64,000 bases of DNA from Poa pratensis (GCA_947311845.1 CAMZMU010000041.1:138408687-138472686); one strand, 5' to 3'; counted from the stretch's first letter, positions 32,731 through 45,300 are shown. Notes: generated by a model not told the origin, from the sequence alone. Translations and numbers: made by a program.

Positions 32731-33944
32731 TGCAAAATAATAACTATCAAAAATCATTAAGGCTAGTTTCCAGAGTTTTCTAATGGGTCGGCCCTACATA
32801 GAAGAAAACTATCCTAACTGTGTTGCCTCAATCATTTCCTAGAAAAGAAATCGTTAGTCAGAACTACATCATGAAAAATGTATTGACTTGTACCCACAAG
32901 TTATAAAAATTCAATAGGCTTCAAGTTCATTAACTGGTTCTCTGTAGTGTCAATTAAATGGTAGGCTATTCTTATCTCCTTTGTTAGCAAGCTTCTAGAT
33001 ATAAATGCTGGACTGTTCACACGCAAAGGCCAAGCTGAAGCTAGTGATATAACTAATAAGCGTGAAGACTCATGCGAACAGTTTCTTATCTTCCAGAGTT
33101 GGATGCATTATGTACAGAGTTCACCAATTTTACAAATTTCCCAATACCATTTCCACACCATCTCCAAGTTAGCAAATTTTAACCTTGGTGATTTACACAT
33201 GTATGTAATTAGGAAGTCGAAATAATGGTCTTGAAACTTAAATATCAATGAAGTCCAGAAGTCTAAGTTCTAAGATGCTCCAGATATTATCAGTCTGGCC
33301 GAGCATACCTTTCATAAATCAACTCCATGTACAACTCAAATGTGTATACAAACCTATTTGAAGCGGTGGCATCCCTAATGCTAAACAGCTTCCTCCTGCT
33401 CCACAACCCAAAATCCTCATACCCATGCATTCAGCTGCCAATCAAGCTTCTGAGGTGGGAAAATACCGAACCTGCGTTTAAGCACACTGAACACTATCTA
33501 TTAATCCTTGGGATTGATGGACATAAATGGGCGATGATAGTATCTTCTGATAGTGTTGTAATCTCAACCATATCGTACATAGCATCTTGTTAATTTAATA
33601 GTACAAGTTTGTGCCATGATTTTTTTTTTTGCAATAATAGATTAGAGCAAATGCAGTTAATGACCTGCAATGAAGAAAAGTAACCTTGAAGCATTATTCG
33701 GATATGACAAATCTATTCAATAGGAGAAATTTTGGGGAGCCAACTGGTTCAGATTTGTAAAAGAAAAAGATTGGGACGAATCCTCCTTGTGAGAGCGTGA
33801 AACTAAAGGGGTTTTGTTGTGTGTAACTTGTGCTAGTTCAGGTCTTAACATAAACTGAAGGTAAACATTTTTTTCAGGATTTTAAGCATATTGTCAGCCC
33901 GTCGTCAGCACTGCCGCTGTGAAGACACGATACGTACAAGCTAA

Positions 33945-35294
33945 GAGTATCTCCGGTCAGAGCGCCCAAATGGCCGCCCAAAGCGTGTCCGGATGGGCGA
34001 TTTGGGACGTGTCCGGTCACACAGCACGTTTTGGGCGACACATTTTCCACTCGCACTCCCCAAATTAAGACCGGACACATATCATGCATTTGCACGAACA
34101 CCTTGTGGGCGCCGCCCCGCGCTGGTTCGTCGTCGCCAAGATGCTCAGCAGCGTCCTCCCGCCGTCGCCCCAAAACAGGTGGACCTCGACGTCCAGCCCG
34201 CCGGCAGGAGGTTGGTGAGCGCGGGGTAGGCGAGGCGGAGCTGCTGCGGCCCAGTACGCGGCGGTGGGCACGGCGATCTGCGCCACCTGTGGGAACAGCG
34301 GCAGCCCGTTGAGCGAGCGCCAGGCGGAGACGGCGAGGTGCTCCGCCGCCGGCTCGTAGCGCACGTACAGGTCCTTGGCCGCCGGCTCGATCCTCCCGTA
34401 CGCGTCCTTGCCACCGGCTCGTCCGCCTCGTCCGCGATCTCCCTGGCCACCGCGTACGCGCTGGCGGCCTTGAGCGAAGACGGGAGGTGCCGGTCCAGCT
34501 CCTGCACCGCGCCGTCCACCTGCCATCGTCGAGGCTGGACCTGGCAACCTCGTCGAGGCTGGACCGAGCTGCTGCTGCATCCCGCCTCCTCCGGTCCGCT
34601 GCAGAGCCTGGAGCTTGCGTCCCGCAGGGCACAGCGCACGACAGGGCGTCGGGCGTCACGGCACGGCGCACGGCAGGCTGGAGCGCGCGAGGCACGGTGC
34701 ACGGCAGGCCGGAGCTGCTGCGGCCGGGGCGCGCGAGGTTGGCGAGGCGGAGCTGCTGCGGCCGGAGCGCGCGAGGTAGGCGAGGCGGAGGGTGACGTCG
34801 TGGATGAGCTTCTGCTGGAGGAGACCTTGCGGTCTGGAGCTCCTGCTGGAGGCCGGCAGTGGACAAGTTCTTGCTGGCGACCTCGAGGTGTTGGCGATCT
34901 TGAAGCGTCGGCGAGCTTGCGATTTGGAGCAGAGGCTAGCGAGCTGGCGAGCAACTGCTGGAGGCGACCTGGCTACCGCAGCCATGGTGGAGCACCGACG
35001 AGACCATGCCAGGCTATGTGCGTGCCGTGGGTGAGGATAGAGGAGAGAGAGAGGGGAGAGGGGAAAAGAAAGAAATACGTGGAGGCTCATGGGTGGGTCA
35101 CGCGGAGGAAATTTTGTGTCCGGCACCGCCCAAGGCCTCCCTATTCCAAGGGCTTGTGGTGGGCGTGCCGAACAGAAAAGTGGACGCTTCCGGACGAATT
35201 TTGCTTTTGGGCGGCGCGAGTGGGAGTCAAAAAGCCCCAAACGGACCAAAAAGTGTTTTGGGCGGCCGTTTGGGCGCCTCGACTGGAGATGCTC
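33945..35294. mobile_element. PIF/Harbinger-type element carrying a gene fragment (Pack-type), 1350 bp
   Basis: The left end GAGTATCTCCGGTCAGAGCG and the reverse complement of the right end GAGCATCTCCAGTCGAGGCG start inverted repeats of about 41 bp that continue CGCCCAAAYGGCCGCCCAAA. The 3-bp duplication TAA lies at 33942-33944 and 35295-35297. No transposase is present. The interior is GC-rich and contains a REF/SRPP gene fragment on the minus strand. A GGCGAGGCGGAGCTGCTGCG unit recurs near 34229 and 34743, with a shortened version near 34777, suggesting internal duplication. Confidence 0.75.
34215..34545 (-). pseudogene. REF/SRPP (rubber elongation factor / small rubber particle-like) gene fragment
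   Basis: Minus-strand frame one (about 34520-34430) reads [20 protein letters not shown]. Frame two (about 34430-34240) reads [20 protein letters not shown] then [20 protein letters not shown] and [10 protein letters not shown]. These are signature segments of plant REF/SRPP proteins, which coat lipid droplets and rubber-like particles and respond to stress. A frame change near 34420 and the loss of both ends make it non-functional. Its position inside a transposon with matched termini shows gene capture. Confidence 0.7.
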
Positions 35295-35355
35295 TAAAAG
35301 GTTCATAGCCTCCGCGCCCGCCGCCTCCCGGCCAGCCTCAGGCTCACCCTTGAGT

Positions 35356-36620
35356 GGATCATGGATTCTGGCGCATCCGCCCACATGACCGGCAATCAGG
35401 TAACCTTTCTCATATCCTCCCCTCTAGCTCTCCTTACCCACATGTCATCGTCGGCAACGGTCATGCTCTTCCTATAACTCGCACTGGTCACACCACCCTT
35501 TCTACTCCTAATCACTCTTTTTCTCTTAATAATGTCCTAGTAACACCTAACCTTGTAAAAAATCTTATTTCCGTCCGTAAGTTAACCACTGATAATCTTG
35601 TTTCTGTTGAGTATGATCCTTTTGGTCTCTCTGTGAAGGACCTCCGCACCAAGAACGAGATCGTCAGGTGCAATTGTTCCGGCGACCTCTATCCCTTCTG
35701 GTGGCCGTCTTCCGCTGCGCATGCCCTCTCCACCACCACATCATCTTCAACTTTGTGGCATCGTCGCCTAGGACATCTCAGTAGTCAAGCTTTGTCGCAC
35801 CTAGCAAGTGCTTTTTCATTTCCTTGTAATAAAAATTCTACCGATAATCAATTGTGTCATGCTTGTCAATTAGGAAAACATGTTCGTCTACCTTTTGATA
35901 CATCTCCTACTCAAACTATGCGTCCTTTTCAGCTTATCCACTGTGATTTATGGACTTCACCTCTTACTAGTGTGTCTGGTTACAAATATTACTTAGTTGT
36001 CCTAGATGATTTCACCCATTACCTTTGGACTTTTCCCTTGCGTGCAAAATCTGACACTTTCTCTACACTTAAACACTTCTTTGCCTACGTCTCTACCCAA
36101 TCTGTCCAATGTGACAATGGTCGCGAATTTGACAATAAAACTGCTCACATGTTTCTCCTTTCCTTCGGCGCCACCCTTCGAATGTCTTGCCCATACACCT
36201 CTTCCCAAAATGGTAAAGACGAACGTGTCATTCGCTCCACTAATAACATGGTGCGTTCCCTTCTTTTTCAAGCTAGCATTCCATCAACCTACTGGGTTGA
36301 AACTCTTCACACTGCCACGTTCCTGTTCAACCTTCACCCTACCAAAACCCTCCAACACCGTACTCCTTACGAAGCACCCCCTGGTCTCCCTCTACCTCTT
36401 GCGCACCTACGGGTTTTTGGTTGCCTTTGCTATCCTAACCTATCCGCTACAGTACAACACAAACTAGCTCCTCGCACAACCGCGTGTGTTTTTCTCGGGT
36501 ACCCCTCTAACCATCACGGCTATCGTTGCCTTGACCTCGCGACACATAAAATCATAATCTCTCGCCATGTCGTCTTTGAACAAAAAAAACCTTCCCTTTT
36601 GCCCACCAATCCACTACACC
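35356..36620 (+). pseudogene. Copia protease, GAG-pre-integrase and integrase region
   Basis: At 35356-35400 the frame reads WIMDSGASAHMTGNQ, the copia protease active site. The frame then shifts once into HVIVGNGHALPITRTG. The GAG-pre-integrase part has LWHRRLGHLSSQAL and a zinc-binding CHACQLGKH. The integrase core shows HCDLWTSPLTSVSGYKYYLV, LDDFTHYLWTFPL and VQCDNGREFDN. An in-frame gap of about nine residues lies between FFAYVSTQ and SVQCDNGREF. The second catalytic aspartate in CDNGREF is kept. The end of the domain (LRVFGCLCYPNL, CVFLGYPSNHHGYRC) is intact. Confidence 0.8.
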
Positions 36621-36829
36621 CCCTACAGCCACCGATCTCTCCTTTCTTGATGATCATCCTATCATTCTGCCCTTCCAAACTACCCCACTTGCACCAATCC
36701 CGCAACCACCTATTCCACCCGAGCCAAACAACCCACCGACACCTCAACCCACTCCTCCAGATTCGCCAGTGGCCTTGGCCCCCGTCGGCCCTCCCCTCGC
36801 CGACAATAATCACTCCATGCTTACTCGTG

Positions 36830-37990
36830 GAAAACGTGGCATGACTAAACCTATTGACCGTCTTAATCTTCTGGCTGATGTTCTTAGTCCGCTCCCAAAG
36901 AGCTACCGGGGCGCTCTCAAGGACCCTAATTGGCACTCCGCAATGATGGACGAATTCAGTGCACTGCAGACTAACCGAACATGGGATCTTGTTCCTCGTC
37001 CGCCTGGCGCTAATGTCGTAACTGGCAAGTGGATTTTTCGGCACAAGCTTAAGCCGGATGGGTCTTTGGACCGCTACAAAGCCCGTTGGGTCCTCCGTGG
37101 CTTCACCCAGCGTGCAGGCGTTGATTATGGAGAAACTTTCAGCCCGGTTGTCAAACCGGCCACCGTTCGCACTGTCCTCTCACTTGCGTCGCGCAAGATT
37201 GGCCGGTTCATCAGCTCGACATCAACAATGCTTTTCTACATGGTACTCTTGCTGAGACGGTCTACTGCGCACAGCCGTCGGGGTTTGTCGATGTCTCCCA
37301 GCCCGACCATGTTTGCCGGCTCAATAAGTCTCTCTATGGGGTTAAACAGGCACCACGTGCCTGGTACAACTGTTTTGCCGATCACCTGCTGCGCCTTGGT
37401 TTTGTCAGCTCCCGCGTGGATCCCTCGCTCTTCATCTACAACAGCAACACAGAGATTGTTTACCTGCTATTGTACGTCGATGATATAGTCCTCACAGTCT
37501 CCTCTGCACAGCTTCTTCGGCGAACCATCATGGCTCTCGAGCGTGAGTTCTCCCTCAAGGACCTTGGTACATTGGACTATTTCCTCGAAGTCGCTGTTAC
37601 ACGGTCCTCGGCTGGCATGTTCCTCTCTCAGCGGCAGTACATGATTGAGATCCTTGATCGCGCAGGAATGAGTGAGTGCAACCCATGCTCCACTCCCGTA
37701 GATACACAGTCCAAGCTCCCAGCTGCTGGCGCCACTGTCGCTGATCCGTCTGCCTATCGGAGCCTGGTTGGTACTCTTTAATACTTGTCTTTCACAAGAC
37801 CAGACATCGCATATGCAGTGCAACCGGTCTGCTTGTACATGCATGACCCACGGGAACCGCATCTCAATGCGGTCAAGCGGATTCTCTGGTACCTTCGCGG
37901 CACCGTCGACCATGGACTTCAATTATATCACTCACTGCATACACGGACAACATTCACATGGTTCACCTCACCAACCTGCACAACATTCAC
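36830..37990 (+). pseudogene. Copia reverse transcriptase (frameshifted, with in-frame stop)
   Basis: It begins with [20 protein letters not shown] and [20 protein letters not shown]. Frame changes lie near 37190-37420. The catalytic box is YVDD ([11 protein letters not shown], about 37465-37495). After YRSLVGTL a TAA (37780-37782) replaces the glutamine codon expected before YLSFTRPDIAYAV, a C-to-T change typical of methylated DNA decay. The RT tail HDPREPHLNAVKRILWYLRG follows. Confidence 0.8.
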
Positions 37991-38167
37991 ATGATTCATA
38001 TATCGACCATGGACTGGGCTGGTTGTCCTGCTGTTAGATGAAAAATATCTTAATTGTGTTATACTAGTGCTTCATCAGTTGTTATTCCCACATTTACAGT
38101 CTTGCATTTATCTTTTTTCATTTAGGATAAGTTAAGCGACAAAGATAGCAGGCTCAGCTGAAATCAC

Positions 38168-41100
38168 TGTGGCGCCCTGACCTGACTGTTGTACAGTGAT
38201 GCTGTGTGTCACCGGTTAAGCGATACAACCGGAGGTTACGGGTTTACCAATCCCCGGCCAAAACCTTTGGCAGGCGTTGCTCGGAATGGATCATCGGCAA
38301 CGCAACACCCCGATTGATGCCTTAACACAGGCACAACCCTCAATGCATAATAGAGAGACCAAGACTTGTGGAACAACTGACACATCACAGACTCTATGAC
38401 ACAACTCCTTATAGTTCAACTCTTATAATAGAGAAAGATAGCAAATGACAACCAGAGGTCACAGACCCAACATTACAACATGCGGAAGCGAATTAGGTTG
38501 TTCTAAACAACAAGAACCAACTTGTGGCCTAAGAGGCCTACAGATAAACATCACAGCGCCAGCTGTTCCAGGATGTCCCAAGCTGCCACCTGGGAACCCA
38601 AGACTACTCGTCGACATCCACAAAGAACCCACCTTCGAGATCGGTGAAGTCCTCCTCTGAAACAAAACAAACGACGTTGAGTTCGACGAACTCGCAAGAT
38701 TAAGAGCTAATATATGCTCGATGATTAGCTTTCAAGGTTATATGGTTGTTTTGCATAAAGCTGATTTTACTTTAAAAGACACAACTCCATGGCATCGACT
38801 AATCAGATTATTTTGAAAGAAGGGGTAAGTAGTGACTCTTTCTCTCATCACCTTACTCAACTTAATCATCATCAACCATTGTACCTGTTCATCAAGGCAC
38901 CTCCCCGAATCACCCTCGAGGAAGCTCACCTTGCATATGTGAGTGGTACCTCTAGTACCCAGTTTTTAATCATTCCGTTAAAGTTATTCTATGATCTTAC
39001 CTTCACTTTCCAAGTCGTCCATAACCGCGGACACGGCTTTTCGAAAAGATTTAACCCTGCAGGGGTGTACAAATGTTTGCCACGCGTACCGTCTGGCCCA
39101 TTACCTGATCATTAGCTCTCTTCCTTGAAAAGCCGGCTGGGTGGGAGCGGTGTCGACTTCTCCCTCGTTAAGAACTTTCCAGGATCATCAGTGGCGGCAG
39201 GACTGCCAGGATCACAACACCCCGCCCCACGGCCACTCATTTTCCTAACACCACCATCCTCATACCATTCTCAGCCACCAACTCACGCACGCGCAAATGG
39301 AAGCCCGAACTAGAGGACCCTGGCTAGCCCCGCTCGAGTTATTTAGTCTATGAGGGTTCCTGCAAATGTATAGGCCTCACGCATGGTTGCACGCTCAGTC
39401 TTGGTTCAAGAGGTATAGAACTCGCACCTAGGCGGCGAGAACGAGACAAAACACCACAACCACAGTGGCCTCTCATCAACACCTTTAAGCATTTTATTAT
39501 CCGTTACCACCATTTCTCCATCATCACTCTCAGTTCAACACCTGTTTCCAACATAAACCATCCATTGTATAGCTATGCAATTAACTAAGCATGGCTAAGC
39601 AACCACATATCATAGCAAGTATCTCGGCCAACAATACAAACCTATGGATAATAGGAGGGAAAACAGGTATTGGCATCGGAACTTAATGCAACTATAGGAT
39701 ACTCTAATCCCAGAAAATGGACATTTAGAACCGCATGCAATATTATAGTGGAGAAAATATTTGCGGAAACATAGGATAAGATATGCTCAGGGGGGATTAC
39801 GCTTGCCTTGTTGATACGGCTGGTAGTACGGATCCTCGGGGTATTGTGAAGTAATCCCGGCTGCTTGATCTAACGAAGCACACAACGGAAGAACAAATCA
39901 ATCACCACACATGTGTACCATGCAATGCACAATCACATGATGACATGACAAGTTTATGCAAAGATAGCATCATTTAGTTTACCTAGCAACATTAAATGGA
40001 GAGCCAAATAAGTAGTGCAATTATTTGGAAGCAACCTCATATTTAGCTTAATGACCACGTTGTTCATACATCTAATACATTACTAAGAGGTGACTCAAAT
40101 ATGCATGAACATGGCATGAAAGGATAGGGTTTGTTCTCCCGATCGAATTGGTACCTCCTTTGTGGTTTTCCGAGTACCGATGAATAATTAGTGAATTAAA
40201 GAATTAAATGAATTTAATTCTTTTATTCAACTTAGGAGTAACATCAAGTAAAATTTTTGTGATCATGAGGTGAGAGTTGCATGGTTAGATAGCATTTGAG
40301 CTGCTGATCATTTTGATATCTTATTTGCTAAAATTGAAGCAATATTTAAATAGTTATCAATTGTTTTATTTTAAGAAAGAAAATGAAAACTGTTTTTACT
40401 GTTCAGGCTGGTCCACAGCCCGGCTGAGCCGGCTTGCAGGCCGGTCATGGGCCAGAGAGGTCCGGACCTCAGCCCGGCTGAGGCCGGTTTAAATGCCGGC
40501 CAGGAAACAGAGCGCGCCGGCCTTTTAGCCGGTTTGGGCCGGCCCAACAGCCGGTTAGGGGCCCGTGGAGAACGGCATCGAGGCCGGTTATGGCCGGCTC
40601 TGCGACCGGCCGTGCGAGCGAGGCGACAGCGCCGTGCGGGGCGCAACTCCGGCGATGCCACGGCGAGAAAAAGGGAGAGGGGAAGGGAAAGAGGGTGCTT
40701 TAGCACTGGATGCTCACCACGAACACGAGCACGGCAACGGCGAGGCAGGGGATGGCGTGGCGGCGGCGTAATCAGGCGGCGGAACGGCGGCGACGCTCGG
40801 ACGGCCGCGCGGGCATACGGGGACGGAGAGCTCAATTCCCGGCCTCCCTCTTCAATTCCTGCGGCGAGGATGTCGCGGACGGCGCGGCGGAGCTAGTGGT
40901 GCTCGTCGATTTGCTCGGGGCAGCCTCAGTCCGCGGCAGCGACGGCGACAGCCATGGCGGCTCGGGAGCTCGGGAAGGGAGAAGATGGGGAACGGGAGCA
41001 GGTGGGGCAAGCGAGTAGGGCAGGGAGCGTCTCGTGGGCTCGTCCTGCAGGGGTAGGGCAGAGGAGGAGGGTCCGGCCGCGTCGAGATGGTGCGGGTGCG

Positions 41101-41706
41101 ACGTGAGAGGCATTCCCCGGTCGCTACAGTGGCCAGAGGAAGAAGAAAACCATTTCCCGGAAAACTCCCTGCGCAAAGTAATTTCATCACGGACAGGTCC
41201 TCTGGGAATTACAAATAGGTCCTTTTTCAATTAAAATTGAAACCAGCAGCATTTCCTTGATTTTAATTAGGGCACCAAATCATCTGCAAAAATTATGCCA
41301 AAATTTGGGGAGGCTCCCCTTAGCCTGTAGATACTCCACAAATTTTGGTGTCTCAGAATAACTTAGTTTGGACAACATTTGTGCATAGTGTTGGAGTAAG
41401 GCATTTTGCTCAATTTTCAAATGTTGCTACTTTAATATTTTGGAGCAAGTGAGAAATTGATATTGTGAACTCTGGGAACTTCCTCGACAAATATAAGATG
41501 TCGGAGTAATTTTGTTTGCAAGTTTGATTGTCTTCTTTGTTTGGGGATCATGTTGAAACAAGTTTTCCATGATTGGTTTTCAACATTGCCAAGAACAATT
41601 TGTGGGTGGCTTAGCAATTTAAATGGATGCAATGATGCATGCATGCCATGATACAAAGGAGGACACAAAAGTGAAAATTTGGTACTCAAATTTTGGGGCT
41701 GTTACA
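38168..41706 (-). repeat. 3' LTR of the Tekay-type element (left copy)
   Basis: It aligns end-to-end with 46719-50252 with few differences (for example CCTGACCTGACTG against CCTGACCCGACTG at the outer end). 40400-40620 is very rich in GCCGG pentamers. The open frames at 40371-41230 recur unchanged in the other LTR only because LTRs are duplicates; none has a domain. Confidence 0.9.
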
Positions 41707-41722
41707 ATTCTACCCTCCTTAC
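41707..41722 (-). other. Polypurine tract of the Tekay-type element
   Basis: On the minus strand AAGGAGGGTAGAAT lies immediately before TGTAACAGCCCC, the LTR start. Confidence 0.8.
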
Positions 41723-41742
41723 AGGAATCTCGTCCCGAGATT

Positions 41743-43227
41743 CTAAGGTTGCGGAAAGAAGTCGGGATACTCTTCACGGAGACTAGACTCTCGTTCCCAA
41801 GTTGCTTCTTCCTCGGAATGATGAGACCACTGAATTTTGAGAAACTTGGTGGTCTTGTTACGAGTCTTCCTTTCAGCTTCATCCAAGACACGGATAGGAT
41901 GGTCACGATAAGTAAGATCTTCCTGGATATCCAGTTCCTCGTGATTGACCCCATGGATAGGATCTTTGAAACACCGGCGAAGTTGGGAGACATGAAACAC
42001 ATCATGTACATTTGGAAAGATGACCGGTAACTCCAACTTATAAGAAAGATCTCCTCGCTTGGCCAGAACGGTGAAAGGGCCAACATAGCGAGGGGCCAAT
42101 TTTCCTTTGATACCAAAGCGGCGAACGCCACGAAGGGGAGAGACGCGGAGATAAGCTTTATCACCAATCTCATAGTGAATTTCCTGATGGTGCTTATTAT
42201 AGTAGCTCTTCTGCCTAGACTGAGCAATCTTCAATTCTCCCTTATGATTCTAACCTTCTCCTCAGCTTCATTGATAATATCGGACCAAAGAGTGCCCTCT
42301 CTCCGGTCTCCGACCAATTTAGAGGAGTTCGGCATTTTCTTCCATAGAGAACCTCAAATGGAGCCATGCCCAGACTAGCTTGATAGCTATTGTTGTAGGA
42401 AAATTCCGCGAAAGGGAGATACTTTTCCCAATCCTTGCCGAAAGAGATTACACATGCCCTAAGCATGTCTTCCAAAACTTGGTTCACTCTCTCGGTCTGA
42501 CCATCAGTTTGGGGATGGAAAGCGGTGCTGAAGTTAAGACGAGTTCCCATGGCATTTTGGAAACTAGTCCAAAACTTGGAGGTGAATAGGCTTCCACGAT
42601 CAGAATTATCTTCTTGGGAACGCCGTGAAGGACAACAATCGGGAAGCATACAGGTCTGCCAACTTGGCAGCCGTAATGTCAACACGAACTGGGAGGAAGT
42701 GAGCCACTTTTGATAGTCGATCAATGATGACCCAGATGGCATCATGTCCCTTTGGAGACTTCGGCAGACCAGTAATGAAGTCCATACCAATTTCATCCCA
42801 TTTCCACTCGGGAATAGCAATAGGGTGGAGAGCCGGCAGGTCTTTGATGTTCAGCCTTTACCCGTCGACAGGTGTCGCATTCAGCAACATACCTAGCAAT
42901 TTCCCGTTTCATACGAGTCCACCAGAATTGTGGTCGAAGGTCTTGGTACATCTTGGTACTACCGGGATGAATAGAGAGAGGAGATTCATGAGCTTCTTGG
43001 AGGATCAACTCCCTCAATTTTCGTTTCTTTGGCACTACCAAGCGGTCACCAAAATAAACAACTCCAGATTCATTGACAGAGAAACATTTGGCCTTCCCGC
43101 TAGCAATGTTCTCCTTGATTTTGAGAATACCCTTGTCACGAGTTTGAGCTTCCTTAATCTGGTCTACAAGAGTAGATTTGATCTCCAGATTTGCAAGGTA
43201 GCCGGAGGGAACAATTTCCAGGTTCAA
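41743..43227 (-). pseudogene. Integrase with chromodomain (frameshifted)
   Basis: 43227-42793 holds the H2C2 zinc region (HESPLSIHPGSTKMYQDLRP, CDTCRRVKAEHQRPAG). 42820-42242 holds the core, with its first part out of frame and the rest readable as FHPQTDGQTERVNQVLEDML and EFSYNNSYQASLGMAPFEVL. 42234-41743 holds the C-terminal part (GDKAYLRVSPLRGVRRFGIK, NVHDVFHVSQLRRC) and a chromodomain-like end (VLDEAERKTRNKTTKFLKIQ, WSHHSEEEATWERES). Chromodomains are thought to guide chromovirus integration to particular chromatin. Frame changes lie near 42250 and 42700-42800. Confidence 0.85.
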
Positions 43228-44460
43228 ACGGGCAAACTCTTCATGAGAGCAGGTTGGGCCTTCTCAATCATCAGATTGTTGCAATAGGACTTCCGACTTA
43301 GCGCGTCAGCCACGACGTTTGCTTTGCCGGGTTGATAGTTCAGACTCACATTGTAGTCCGTGATTAACTCCAACCAACGCCTTTGCCTGAGATTTAAATC
43401 CGGCTGGGTGAAGAGGTACTTCAGACTCTTGTGATCCGAGAAGATCTCGCAACGGTTACCAAACAGGTATGGTCTCCATTGCTTCAAAGCATAGACCACA
43501 GCGGCAAGCTCTAGATCATGAGTTGGGTAGTTGAGCTCATGCGGCTTAAGTTGGCGAGAAGCATAAGCCACCACATGGCCATCTTGCATTAACACACAGC
43601 CCAAACCTTGTAGAGAGGCGTCACAGAAGACGACGAAATCCTTGCTTGTGTCCGGCAGGACAAGCACAGGAGCGGACGTGAGCTTGGCTTTCAGTGTTTG
43701 GAAACTCTCTTCAGCTTCGGCCGACCATACAAACTTTTATCCTTCTTGAGAAGGTCAGTCAATGCCTTGGCTATTTGGAGAAACCTTCGATGAATCGGCG
43801 GTAGTAACCCGCCAATCCGAGAAAGCTACGAATGTCCTTGACTGACATTGGAGTTTTCCAGTCTAGAATAGCTTGAATTTTGTCGGGGATGACTTCCACA
43901 CCATTGGCAGATATTACATGTCCAAGGAAGACAAGTTTATCCAACCAAAACTCACACTTGGAGAACTTGGCATAGAGACGGTGTTCACGAAGCCGTGTCA
44001 GAACCAACCGAAGGTGTTCATCATGCTCTTCGTCGGTTTTAGAATAGATGAGGATGTCATCGATGTAAATGACGACAAACTTATCAAGATAATCCATGAA
44101 AATGGAATTCATGAGCCTCATGAAAGTAGCTGGAGCATTTGTGAGACCAAAGGACATGACGGTATACTCATATGAGCCATAGCGAGTAACAAATGCCGTC
44201 TTTGGGATATCCTCCTTTCTGATCTTTATTTGATGGTACCCTGACCTCAGATCCATCTTGGAGAATACTCTTGCACCAGCTAACTGATCCAACAGATCAT
44301 TGATCGGGGAATAGGATACTTGTTCTTGATTGTCACCGCATTCAACGGTCTATAGTCAGAGACTAGACGAGGCACGGTAGAATCCCTTTCTTGACAAAGA
44401 GTACCGGACAACCCCAAGGTGAACTGCTAGGCTGGATGAACTCCTTAGCTAACAGCTGAT
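43224..44460 (-). pseudogene. Reverse transcriptase and RNase H of the Tekay-type element
   Basis: 44292-43771: RT palm with [32 protein letters not shown] and the catalytic YIDD ([12 protein letters not shown]). 43667-43224: RNase H with [37 protein letters not shown], and ADALSRK at the end. The N-terminal RT motif ([16 protein letters not shown]) sits in another frame between 44293 and 44460, and another shift separates RT from RNase H near 43720. Confidence 0.85.
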
Positions 44461-45300
44461 CAATTTGCTCTTTCAACAGAGCCAACTCTTCCACCGGCAT
44501 GGTAGGGCTTCTTGGAAATTGGAGCAGTACCGGGAAGCAAGTCTATGACAAACTCCACACTTCGATCAGGTGGCATGCCAGGCAATTCTTCTGGGAACAC
44601 ATCCGGGAAGTCACACACCACGTGTATGTCCTGGATTTCAGGAGGGGACAAGCCTTCCATGAAACATAGGGTGATCTCCGGGGAGAGGGGATTGTCTGAT
44701 GATGGAGGTCCTGAATATGTAGCCCAAAACTGCACATCGTAACCGGAAGGGTGGGTCACGGTGATGGACTTAGCAGCACAGTCGAGATTAGCATGGTATC
44801 TTGCTAACCAGTCCATGCCCAGTATGGCATCAAGGCCCTTCGACCTCAAGGCTATCAACGGGAAAGGGAAGGACAGGGATGCTATGATAATCTGGACCTC
44901 AGGAGTAACGCCATCGGTTTGCCATTTGGAGCCAGGGGTAGAGATCATCAAGGGACTGCTCATCTCTCAAACGGTATTTGGTGATCTTTTGCAAACGCAA
45001 TAGAGATGAATGAATGCGATGCTCCAGAATCAAACAAAACGGTAGCAAGATGGTTGTTGATTCGAAGCTCACCCATAAGGACGCCAGGATCCTCTTCAGC
45101 TTCTTCAGCAGAGACGTGGTTCAGGCGACCACGCACATAGGTCCAGCCTTGCCAGTTGGAGTGGCAGGGGCTCGTGCAGGAGTTATCGCGAGAGGTGCCT
45201 TCTGGGGGCACTCCCTGGAGTAGTGACCAGCCTGGCCACAGGTGTAGCAAGTGACTCCAGGTGGAGCAGGTAGCATAGGACGGTACCCACTTCCGCCTAC
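44460..45300 (-). pseudogene. Aspartic protease of the Tekay-type element
   Basis: Active site FDSGASHSFIS near 45020 (end of the frame 45544-44960), continuing after a frame shift at about 44960 with DAILGMDWLARYHANLDCAA and FPDVFPEELPGMPPDRSVEF, the usual bridge to RT. A CCHC knuckle is expected upstream in gag but is obscured by frame changes. Confidence 0.8.

Larger units (their letters stand above)
35298..38032 (+). mobile_element. Ty1/copia retrotransposon, internal fragment without LTRs
   Basis: Domains run in copia order: protease (35356 onward), GAG-pre-integrase, integrase, RT, and the first residues of RNase H. No LTR, primer-binding site or polypurine tract is present. The left edge abuts the Harbinger target duplication. 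The right edge stops in the RNase H motif DWAGCPA at about 38032, exactly where the second duplication unit starts. Confidence 0.85.

Noticed and set aside
34338..35297. 319-codon plus-strand ORF in the Harbinger-type element
   Set aside because: It is the antisense shadow of the GC-rich SRPP cargo and runs into the terminal repeat.
40371..41230. ORFs in the left Tekay LTR repeated almost perfectly at 48916-49775
   Set aside because: Their conservation is explained by the LTR pair being copies of each other; no start context, domain or codon pattern supports a gene.
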